NCBI RefSeq assembly: GCF_938017705.1
Contig: NZ_CALIIS010000188.1
Span: 1 to 20,831, forward strand
Length of the DNA stretch: 20,831 bases
Source of the DNA: an uncultured Campylobacter sp.
GTDB taxonomy: Bacteria; Campylobacterota; Campylobacteria; Campylobacterales; Campylobacteraceae
Direction of reading: 5' to 3'
Positions within the stretch are counted from its first letter, which is position 1; each line of letters begins with the position of its first letter. Shown here one piece after another: positions 14,016-20,517 of this stretch. Both the position numbers and the translations under genes were made by a program. The notes beneath the pieces are model-generated. The model was given only the letters and a program-made list of their open reading frames with translations, was not told the origin of the DNA and ran no database searches.

Positions 14016-14306
14016 CTATGGCTTCTTACGTCTCTGCTCGCCCATGCCTTCGATGATACTTCGATATAGATCGTCGTAAAATATCTTTGCGGGCAATTCA
14101 GGCTCTTGCGGCGGTTCGGACGAGATAAAAAATTTGAAACTTTGCCTCCGATCGCTTAAGTTTCGGCGGCCGCCCGCATCGATTTTTACGGCACTATAAG
14201 CGTCGCCGCTTTTTTGCACATATACCGTCCCGCCGCAATCAGCGAGGATGTTCGCGATGTATGGGATAAAATCGCTAAGCGGCATAAGAAGGTGGATGTA
14301 GGGCAT
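14016..14306 (-). CDS. hypothetical 96-residue protein with a decayed paralogue nearby
   Basis: Not recognised. The ATG is preceded by a strong AGGAGA. The protein starts MPYIHLLMPLSDFIPYIANI, followed by a small beta-rich part (GGTVYVQKSGDAYSAVKIDA) and a section FKFFISSEPPQEPELPAKIF with a proline-rich turn, then a helix and a basic end GEQRRKKP. No signal peptide. A degraded copy lies at 12413-12698 on the other side of the mutY-like gene, so the protein belongs to a small local family. Its stop is two bases before the next start in another frame, which may mean that both are pieces of one larger protein. Function unknown. Confidence 0.6.
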   Translation of the reverse strand: MPYIHLLMPLSDFIPYIANILADCGGTVYVQKSGDAYSAVKIDAGGRRNLSDRRQSFKFFISSEPPQEPELPAKIFYDDLYRSIIEGMGEQRRKKP

Positions 14307-14326
14307 TTTATCTCCTCTTTTAAATT

Positions 14327-14485
14327 TTACTTTTTACGGCTTCGGCGATCGCACGCCGCTTTAAATCGATACTTGTCTTTTGACCATGCGTCCACATAAG
14401 CAAAACGCGCTTTGTCGCGTAAATTTAAAAAGCGGCGCCCGAATTTAGCCGAGCGCCGCAACTGAAATTTAAGCGATTTGCGCAT
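14327..14485 (-). CDS. possible 52-residue basic peptide or gene remnant
   Basis: A frame from ATG at 14485 to TAA at 14327 encodes MRKSLKFQLRRSAKFGRRFL, then RDKARFAYVDAWSKDKYRFK and a basic end. The second half looks like protein sequence and ends 20 bases before the next gene's start. The first half is built from AAATTT-rich intergenic words and has no ribosome binding site. It may be only a scrap of a former gene. Confidence 0.25.
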   Translation of the reverse strand: MRKSLKFQLRRSAKFGRRFLNLRDKARFAYVDAWSKDKYRFKAACDRRSRKK

Positions 14486-14539
14486 TCAAACGAAAGGTCT
14501 GATCAGGCGCACCTCTCGGTTAAATTTAAGCGGGTGCGA

Positions 14540-15373
14540 TCAATACTTAAACGAGCTGCCCGGCTCGATCAACTCGACCTTTTTGTTATAGTTCATCTTT
14601 AGCACCGCGGCGGGCCCTAGCACGGTCGCCTTCTCGCCCTCAAGCCAAAACGCTGTACCCTCCGGCATCGCGTACACCGTCGATTTTTGATTAGCGATCA
14701 AAAATTCCTCCAGCCTCTCCTCTCTGCTCTCGCCGTTGTGCCCCGCAGGCTTGCCCGAGATGAAGTGCGGATTGATCTGGTGCGGGAAGATGTTGAAGGT
14801 ATTAAACGACTCAGGCTCGATGATCGGCATATCATTCGTCGTCATCATCGTAGCGCCCGCGACGTTCGAGCCTGCGCTCCAGCCGATATACGGCGTGCCG
14901 TCCTCGACCATTTTGCTAATCAGAGCGATGAGCTCGTTTTCGTACATATCGTGCACGAGCTTGAAGGTGTTGCCGCCGCCTACGAATATGCAATCCGCGC
15001 TCGCGACCTCCTTCGCGGCGTTTTTAGCGTGATGGACGCCGACGATGTTTAAGCTTAAACTTGCAAGCGCCTCTTTGACGCGCTTTTCATACTCGTCGTA
15101 GCTCCTGCGAAGGCTTGCGTAAGGGATGAAAACGATCTTTTTGCCCGCGAGGTTGTTCTCCTGCGCAAATTTACCGATCCACGACACCGCGTGCGATAGA
15201 TACTTCGTATCTTTGTAGCCCGAGCTTGAGAGCAGCAGCGCTCTTTGCTTGCTATGATCGCGCTTTGAGAGCTTAAACGCCTTTTCGCTCGCAGCCAGTT
15301 CGCTCGTACCGAGCATCGCAGCGCCCGCCGCCAAAGCGGCTACCTTTAGTAGGTTTCGTCTTTGATTTTGCAT
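14540..15373 (-). CDS. pepE: PepE-family peptidase with a Tat signal peptide
   Basis: A 277-residue serine peptidase of family S51 (aspartyl dipeptidase type, removing N-terminal Asp from dipeptides in Salmonella). Seen: the nucleophile motif GWSAGSN (Ser166), then TTNDMPIIEP (Asp181) and QINPHF (His203). The spacings of 15 and 37 residues equal those of the Salmonella PepE triad Ser120-Asp135-His157. Unusually, the protein starts with MQNQRRNLLKVAALAAGAAM, a twin-arginine signal (RRNLLK plus hydrophobic run to about residue 28), whereas classical PepE is cytoplasmic. The ATG at 15373 is chosen because AAAGGAG lies just before it; the longer in-frame start at 15427 lies upstream of the probable -10 box. 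Export as a folded periplasmic enzyme is an inference. Confidence 0.85.
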   Translation of the reverse strand: MQNQRRNLLKVAALAAGAAMLGTSELAASEKAFKLSKRDHSKQRALLLSSSGYKDTKYLSHAVSWIGKFAQENNLAGKKIVFIPYASLRRSYDEYEKRVKEALASLSLNIVGVHHAKNAAKEVASADCIFVGGGNTFKLVHDMYENELIALISKMVEDGTPYIGWSAGSNVAGATMMTTNDMPIIEPESFNTFNIFPHQINPHFISGKPAGHNGESREERLEEFLIANQKSTVYAMPEGTAFWLEGEKATVLGPAAVLKMNYNKKVELIEPGSSFKY

Positions 15374-15410
15374 CTTTTCTCCTTTAATCAAAGTTGATAT
15401 CTGTTTTGAA

Positions 15411-15416
15411 ATTATA
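15411..15416 (-). promoter_or_regulatory. probable -10 box for the pepE-like gene
   Basis: TATAAT on the minus strand, 37 bases before the ATG at 15373. Transcription from here would exclude the longer start at 15427. Confidence 0.5.
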
Positions 15417-15628
15417 TTCCTTTGCATATAAAGAGGGGCTGAATATTCGGTTTAAATTTTGCTTGCGCGCAGGTCTCGGCAAAGCAAAATTTTAAAACTA
15501 CTAAATTTTGAAATTCGGCAAGGCGCCGCGTCGTAAAATTTTTAAAGCGCGGCTAAATTTAATGAAATTCATGGCACCGGCGCCAATTAAATTTAGTGAA
15601 TTTCCGCCTAAGCTTAAACGCGAAATAG

Positions 15629-15634
15629 TATAAT
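15629..15634 (+). promoter_or_regulatory. -10 box six bases from a start codon (leaderless mRNA candidate)
   Basis: TATAAT ends six bases before the ATG at 15641, so the expected transcription start falls on or next to the A of the start codon. No ribosome binding site can fit. See the following gene. Confidence 0.5.
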
Positions 15635-15640
15635 CGCGCT

Positions 15641-15943
15641 ATGGTTTTGACGCAAAATTTGATCTATGAAATTTTATCGATCGTGGAGGAGATCCCTGTG
15701 GGCAGGGTCGCTAGCTACGGACAGATCGCGCGCCTGATCGGGCTGCCCGCTCACTCTCGGCTCGTGGGGCGCGTGCTCTCGCAAGCAGAGCTCTACGGCG
15801 ACTACCCGTGCCACCGCGCCCTTTATCATGAGGGCGCCTTGGCAGCGAGCTTTGCGGCTCAGCGCGAACTGCTAGAGACCGAAGGCGTGGAATTTAGAGG
15901 CGAGCGCGTCGATATGAAAAAACACCGCTGGGAGTGCGAGTGA
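15641..15943 (+). CDS. alkyltransferase-like protein (YbaZ/COG3695 type) keeping the PCHR cysteine
   Basis: A 100-residue protein consisting only of the DNA-binding domain of O6-alkylguanine-DNA alkyltransferases. Seen: IPVGRVASYGQIARLIGLPAHSRLVGRVL, the winged-helix part, then YPCHRALYHEG and QRELLETEGVEFRGERVDM. Known: YbaZ/ATL proteins have this length and C-terminal pattern and usually carry Trp or Ala in place of the reactive cysteine (PWHR); they bind alkylated guanine and flag it for excision repair. Here the position is Cys (PCHR), the residue that accepts the alkyl group in true transferases, although the following Val is replaced by Ala-Leu. Whether it transfers or only binds is open. 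The gene starts six bases after a TATAAT and has no ribosome binding site. Confidence 0.8.
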   Translation: MVLTQNLIYEILSIVEEIPVGRVASYGQIARLIGLPAHSRLVGRVLSQAELYGDYPCHRALYHEGALAASFAAQRELLETEGVEFRGERVDMKKHRWECE

Positions 15944-16557
15944 ACTGCTTTAAAAACGCTAAATTTAAAGGCTGCAAGCTTTTGCGGTCGTAGAGATTTG
16001 AAATACGGTATTTTAAGGTCGCACGACAGGGACGGTGAAATTTAAATTTACTCCGATGGAGTTTGAAATGGGCAATACGGCGGCACGGACGGCAAGTGGG
16101 CGCAGTGTAAATTTACTCCGTCGTAGTTTCAAATTTGCCGTTTCTTGAGTAATTTCGGAGCTGTAAGCCTACATAAATTTGCCAGATAAATTTAGAATTT
16201 TAAAATCGGATCGATCGTCAAGGACATAGCGTCTCGGCAAGTAGATTCAAAATTTCATCCGTTTGGAACCTGCCAAATTTAAACCTTTTTGAAATTTACG
16301 AAATTTAGAAAATTTAAAATTTGCGCGGTTAAATTTCAAAACGGATCGGCACCCCGTTAATATATGATTTTTTTGGTAAAATTCGTGCGGCTAAAATTTT
16401 AGATTTCGTAAGCTTGGAAGCCTCTGCGAAATTTAAAATTACGCCTTTGCAACTAGCGATCTTTACGCGAGGGCGTAAATTCGGGCGCAGATAATTAAGT
16501 CGTTGCCGCGGTAAAAGGCGCGCCAAACTAAAATTTTGTGCCGCAATTCCGCACAGC
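15944..16557. repeat. gene-free stretch with paired AAATTTACTCCG repeats
   Basis: No supported gene in 614 bases. Two related units of about 30 bases lie at 16044-16073 and 16109-16139: AAATTTACTCCGATGGAGTT and AAATTTACTCCGTCGTAGTT, each followed by GAAAT/CAAAT. The rest is dense in TTTAAATTT and AAATTTTA words (16250-16340 especially). It separates two convergent genes, so a terminator is expected, but no convincing stem with a T-run was seen. Confidence 0.45.
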
Positions 16558-17904
16558 TTACGCCTTAGACGCCTCAAAACCCTTCAAAACCGCGTTGTAT
16601 ACGCTCTCCTCATCGCAGTGGACAAGCAGCAGATCGCCCTCTTGCAGCACCGTCGAGCCGGTAGGCTTGATATATTCGCCGTGCCGCCTGATTAGGATGA
16701 CAAGGAAATCCTCCGGCAGCTCGCGTACGCCGCATCTATCCGCGGCGCGCTCCAGGCTCATCCCCTGTATCAGCACCGAGATTAGGACCATGAAAAAGAC
16801 GGTGTTAAAGATAAGCCCCGCGTGCTCGATCCCCGCAGCATACGGATAGGTCGCAAGTACGATAGGTACGACGCCGCGAAGCCCGACCCATGAGATAAAG
16901 ACTTTCTCTTTCTTGCTGTATTTAGAGAACGCAAGCGATATAAATACTCCCAAAGGCCGCGCGACAAACATCAGCCATAGCGCCGTTACAAAGCCCATAA
17001 GCGCGACGGAGGGCAGCTCTGAGGGGAAAACCAAAAGCCCCAGCGTGATAAAAACCGTGATCTGCATCGTCCACGCTATGCCGTCGTGAAATCCGATGAG
17101 GTTTTTCTTGTGTGCGAATTCTCGCTTGTTGACGAACATTCCCGCGACGTAAACGGCGATGTAGCCGTTGCCGCCTAGCTTCATACACAGCGTAAAAAGC
17201 AGCGCCACCCACGCCATCGAAAACACTGGATACAACCCCCAATGTTCTAGCCTTAGTCTATTAAAAATCGACGACAGCGCCCTGCCGAAGGCGTATCCCA
17301 TAAGCCCGCCGATAAAAAACTGCTTGATTAGCAGCGTCAGCATATCGATCGCGCTCGGGCTTTGATTTAGCGAGATGATCTGGATGATCATGACGGTCAA
17401 AAAGATCGCCATCGGGTCGTTGCTGCCCGATTCGAGCTCGAGCAGCGGGCCGAGATTGTTTTTCAGCGAAATTCCTTTGGCGCGCAGTATCGCAAAGACC
17501 GCCGCAGCGTCGGTCGAGGAGATGATGGCGCCCAAAAGCAGCGCTTCAAGCCAGCTGAAGCCGAGCAGAATTTTAACCAAAACCGCCGTCGCGCATGCGG
17601 TGACCACCACTCCGAGCGTCGCTAAGATGATGCCGCTAGCCATTACCGGGCGGATCGATTTTAAATTCGTATCGAGCCCGCCCGCGTATAAAATATAAAT
17701 AAGCGCGATCATACCGACGTCTTGAGTGATGCGGTGGCTCGTAAAATCGATGCGCAAAAGCCCGTCCGAGCCTGCGAGCATCCCCACTGCCAAAAATACG
17801 ATGAGCGAAGGAAGTCCGAATTTGCCCGAGATCTTGTTAAGCACGATGCTTGCGATGAGTAAGATCGCGGCGAAGAGTAGAAATTTTTCCAAAAAGCGCT
17901 CCAT
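16558..17904 (-). CDS. nhaP2: CPA1-type cation/proton antiporter (NhaP2/CvrA-like)
   Basis: A 448-residue inner-membrane antiporter with about 12 hydrophobic segments. Seen: the entry helix FLLFAAILLIASIVLNKISG; the family motif LLGAIISSTDAAAVFAILR, with the aspartate of the ion site; LLELESGSNDPMAIFLTVMI, with the second conserved acidic pair; and VGLRGVVPIVLATYP near the end of the membrane part. The C-terminal tail (about residues 390-445) ends in a RCK_C/TrkA-C-like unit (EYIKPTGSTVLQEGDLLLVH) that senses cytoplasmic ligands in related proteins. Known: NhaP2/CvrA members exchange K+ (or Na+) for protons and control cell volume and pH. The start at 17904 is preferred: a TATAAT lies at 17917-17922, inside the longer alternative from 17937. 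The ion is inferred from the family. Confidence 0.9.
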   Translation of the reverse strand: MERFLEKFLLFAAILLIASIVLNKISGKFGLPSLIVFLAVGMLAGSDGLLRIDFTSHRITQDVGMIALIYILYAGGLDTNLKSIRPVMASGIILATLGVVVTACATAVLVKILLGFSWLEALLLGAIISSTDAAAVFAILRAKGISLKNNLGPLLELESGSNDPMAIFLTVMIIQIISLNQSPSAIDMLTLLIKQFFIGGLMGYAFGRALSSIFNRLRLEHWGLYPVFSMAWVALLFTLCMKLGGNGYIAVYVAGMFVNKREFAHKKNLIGFHDGIAWTMQITVFITLGLLVFPSELPSVALMGFVTALWLMFVARPLGVFISLAFSKYSKKEKVFISWVGLRGVVPIVLATYPYAAGIEHAGLIFNTVFFMVLISVLIQGMSLERAADRCGVRELPEDFLVILIRRHGEYIKPTGSTVLQEGDLLLVHCDEESVYNAVLKGFEASKA

Positions 17905-17916
17905 AATTTTTTCAAG

Positions 17917-17922
17917 ATTATA
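17917..17922 (-). promoter_or_regulatory. -10 box very close to the antiporter start
   Basis: TATAAT on the minus strand, with 12 bases between it and the ATG at 17904. The leader would be only about six bases, with just CTTGAAAAA before the ATG and no clear ribosome binding site. It rules out the start at 17937 if used. Confidence 0.45.
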
Positions 17923-18618
17923 GCGGGTTTTCCCCATTTTTAGGCGGGTTTTTTGCGATAAAATTTTATTGAACGAGCAGGGGCGAAATTTTAAATTTAC
18001 TTCATTTAAACGAAGCCCGATAATAAGAGCCGCACGAGTCGTAAAATTTTAAAGCTCTGTTGAGCTTGAGCTTTAAAATTTACGATTCGATAGATTGGCG
18101 AAATTTTGCCGAGAAATTTTTACAGATTCGTTTGGGGCGGCGGATTGCGGTTGAAATTTTACGGCATCGAGTCGCTTCGGTGCGCCGAGTTTTTGTTAAA
18201 ATTTAGAGGCGCAAATTCGATACTTGCGAGTTTTGCGTGCAAAATCTCGGTTTAAATTTATCGCGGGCGGATTATGGTTGAAATTTGATACCCGAAAATC
18301 GCTTCGGTTTTTAAATTTAATCGCTACCCACGCTTGTTTCGGTATCGATGGACGGGGTACTACGGTATAAATTTAATGCTCGCGACATCGCGGTTGAAAT
18401 TTTATCGCGGCGCGGCATCTGTTTGCTTCCTGCAGGATACGGGCGCTGCTAACGCTATGGTGAAATTTAGAGCGCTGCTGCGCCCTCGGGTTTAAATTTA
18501 ATCGCCGCTTGCGTCTATCCTGCGCGCGGCATGGACGGATGGTTTAAATTTAATCGCTTCTATCGCGACTTGGCGCAAGCATTAAAATTTTGCGATCTTT
18601 CAAATTTTGCCGCGCCGC
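17923..18618. repeat. gene-free stretch with degenerate repeats
   Basis: About 700 bases without a supported gene. Two families of imperfect repeats are visible. One has the form GGCGGATT(GC/AT)GGTTGAAATTT followed about 20 bases later by TCGCTTCGG, at 18138-18181 and 18265-18308, with a shorter relative (ATCGCGGTTGAAATTTTATC) at 18387. The other is GGTTTAAATTTAATCGC with variants at 18304, 18489 and 18541, plus GGTATAAATTTAATGC near 18364. Spacing is irregular, and the copies are not identical, so this is neither a CRISPR nor a clean tandem array. Confidence 0.5.
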
Positions 18619-19313
18619 TCATAAAGCGGTACCTTTCGCGGGCGTGAAAAGCCCCTGCATATCGACGCCTTCGAGTTGCAGCAGCTTGATTTTTCTATCG
18701 ATGCCGCCCGCATAGCCCGTGAGGCTGCCGTGCGTGCCTACGACGCGGTGGCAGGGGATGATGATCGAGATTTCGTTGTGTCCCACGGCGCCGCCCACGG
18801 CTTGCGCAGACATCTTCGCTAGCCCGCGTGCCGCGGCGATTTCGCGCGCGATCTGCCCGTAGGTAGTGGTTTTGCCGTATGGAATTTTGAGCAAAATCTC
18901 CCACACGGCGCGCCTAAATGCCGAGCCCGCGGGATTTAAAGCAGGCGTAAAACCCGGCTCACGTCCGCTAAAAACAGATCGAGCCAGCGCTTTGTTTGAT
19001 CGAAAACAGCCAGGTTTTTCTCTTCTAAGTCCGTGCCTTGCTTGTTCGCGCAGAATTTTCCGCTCTCGCCTTGCGTCGAAAGATTAGTCGCGTGAGATTT
19101 TTTGCTTACACTTTGAGCCGTGAAATCGCGTGCGCAGAATTTTTCGCTCTCTATAAGTGTGCGCGCGCAGAATTTGCCGTCCGTGCTGCCCATTGCGAGA
19201 GCGTGCGCGTAGTATTTCTCGCCCTCGAACCACAGCCCGCAAAGCCCCGCCTCATCACCCGCGAGCGTGATTTTACCAAGCGGCAAGTCGTAATATGCGA
19301 TAAATTTCATCAT
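18619..19313 (-). pseudogene. ogt: O6-alkylguanine-DNA alkyltransferase broken by one missing base
   Basis: Two minus-strand frames together make one Ogt-type protein. The first (from 19313; the second ATG at 19310 fits the AGGAGC better) holds the N-terminal domain: YYDLPLGKITLAGDEAGLCG and WFEGEKYYAHAL, then QTKRWLDLFLA. The second, open from about 18963 to 18619, continues REPGFTPALNPAGSAFRRAV, KIPYGKTTTYGQIA and the active site IIPCHRVVGTHGSLTGYAGG. The join lies at about 18965: GCGGACGTGAG would restore LFLAGREPGF if it had one more G. Known: the enzyme moves alkyl groups from guanine O6 to the PCHRV cysteine. Between EGEKYY and the DQTKRW helix lies an insertion with three KFCA(R/N) repeats, not usual for the family. 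The gene is inactive unless the gap is a sequencing error. Confidence 0.85.
19048..19183 (-). repeat. three copies of a GCGCAGAATTT word inside ogt
   Basis: GCGCAGAATTTTCCGCTCTC (19048), GCGCAGAATTTTTCGCTCTC (19132) and GCGCAGAATTTGCCGTCCG (19165), as written on the plus strand. On the coding strand they encode GKFCAN, EKFCAR and GKFCAR. They lie inside the extra segment of the Ogt N-terminal domain, which suggests the insertion grew from repeat copies. Confidence 0.65.
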
Positions 19314-19363
19314 TGCTCCTATTTTGCGCTTTTGCGATTAAATTTAGGCGTCGCAAATAGCAT

Positions 19364-19777
19364 CTAAATTTCCCAAATTTCTAAAATTTGCGGGCAGATT
19401 TTAGCTACGCTTTGCTTAAATTCCGCCTTTTGCGCGGCGCTCGGGTCGCTAATGGCTTCAAATTTGCAAAAAAGCTCGGCGATCTTTAGCCAGCCCGCAA
19501 GATTTAGATCAAATTTTTCCAAATTTGCTTCGGACAAAAACTCCAAATCATGGTCGTAAAACGCGATCTCGCCGCCAGAGCTTAGTAGCCAAAGATCGCC
19601 GGTGCCGCTATCTGCAAAGATACAAAACTCGCGCAGCAGCCCGCTATCGCCCTCAAAAGGAAATTTCGCCGCGTCGTTGCAGAGCGCGATATTGTGCTCT
19701 TTCAGCACTCTAAAATCGCCCGCAATCTCCCTGCCGAGGTATCCGCCTAGGATATTTTTAAGCTCGTTTTTGTTCAA
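19364..19777 (-). CDS. SUKH (SMI1/KNR4)-like small protein
   Basis: A 137-residue cytoplasmic protein, acidic overall. Seen: REFCIFADSGTGDLWLLSSGG (residues 49-69) followed by EIAFYDHDLEF and LNLAGWLKIAELF. This order of a FADxGxGDxW strand, a strand with an aromatic-D-H-D/E pair and a final helix resembles SUKH-superfamily proteins, many of which are immunity proteins against polymorphic toxins, though others have unrelated roles. It begins with TTG at 19777, with GGAGGAG at a fitting distance and no better ATG. It follows the CorA-type gene by 17 bases on the same strand. No toxin gene is nearby, so the role is open. Confidence 0.55.
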   Translation of the reverse strand: MNKNELKNILGGYLGREIAGDFRVLKEHNIALCNDAAKFPFEGDSGLLREFCIFADSGTGDLWLLSSGGEIAFYDHDLEFLSEANLEKFDLNLAGWLKIAELFCKFEAISDPSAAQKAEFKQSVAKICPQILEIWEI

Positions 19778-19794
19778 AATTTAACTCCTCCGCT

Positions 19795-20517
19795 TTAGTT
19801 TCGTTTTTTGGCGTAGAGCATAAGAAAGCCGACCATCGCCGCGAAAATCACGCACATCGCAAGCGTCACGATGAGCGTGCCGTGCGCCGAGCCGCTTAAA
19901 AACAGCCCCGTCGTGTTCATCCCGAAAAAGCTCGTGATGAAATTTAGCGGCATCAGCAGCGACGAGATGATCGTGAGAATGTAGATGTTGCGGCTAATTT
20001 TGTCGTTTTTGAGCCCCTGGATGAATTGATAGATATCCTCGATCCTGACGGCATATTCGCTCATCACGCCTTTAAAAACGCCCGCTTCGTAGGCGTAGTT
20101 TTTCAGCTGTTTTTTCAGCGCCGGCTGCTCATTTGCGCAGATGAGCAGCGCCTCGTAGAAATGCGAAATTTTGTTTTGAAATTTGCGGATTTCGTATTTT
20201 AGGACAGAGTGCCTTTTCATAAATTTTGAAAAATCACCGCGACGCGTGTAGATTTTTTCGTAATTCTCAAGCTCTGCGGAGTGCTCTAAAATTTTATCGC
20301 GGTACTGCGCGAGGATCTTTTTAACGACCGCGAAAAACTCCGCCTCGCTGCTAAGCCGCACCTCGCCGTCCGCGTCATCTTGCGAATAGATCGCGCCCGA
20401 ATCAAAAATAAAGCGGTAGTTTTGCTCGCGTGGCGCGTCCGTTACGAAATATACATACTCGCGATCCTCGGCATAGTAGTAGCCTGAAACGCTGCGCTTT
20501 TCGGTAATCGGGTTCAA
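19795..20517 (-). CDS. CorA-family Mg2+ transport protein
   Basis: A 240-residue CorA-superfamily channel subunit. Seen: a long helical cytoplasmic part (about residues 60-175, rich in charged heptads), TM1 (about 177-197, ILTIISSLLMPLNFITSFF) ending in the signature GMN (199-201, FFGMNTTGLF), TM2 (about 213-235) and a basic AKKRN end. Known: CorA proteins form pentamers for Mg2+ (or Zn2+/Co2+) flux across the inner membrane. The soluble N-terminal part is short for the family (typical CorA is about 300-350 residues). The TTG at 20517 is chosen because AAGGAGG lies five bases before it; the upstream TTG at 20535 lies ahead of that site. Confidence 0.85.
   Translation of the reverse strand: MNPITEKRSVSGYYYAEDREYVYFVTDAPREQNYRFIFDSGAIYSQDDADGEVRLSSEAEFFAVVKKILAQYRDKILEHSAELENYEKIYTRRGDFSKFMKRHSVLKYEIRKFQNKISHFYEALLICANEQPALKKQLKNYAYEAGVFKGVMSEYAVRIEDIYQFIQGLKNDKISRNIYILTIISSLLMPLNFITSFFGMNTTGLFLSGSAHGTLIVTLAMCVIFAAMVGFLMLYAKKRN

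Noticed and set aside
16329..16577. 82-codon minus-strand frame
   Set aside because: Rich in AAATTT-derived residues, no ribosome binding site, and it overlaps the end of the antiporter gene; it is intergenic filler.
17923..18618. CRISPR array
   Set aside because: Repeats are imperfect, irregularly spaced and of different lengths; there are no equal spacers and no cas genes in the window.
18936..19313. Phase-variable switch in ogt
   Set aside because: The break lies in a run of only two bases, too short for slipped-strand switching; a fixed lesion or a sequencing error is more likely.
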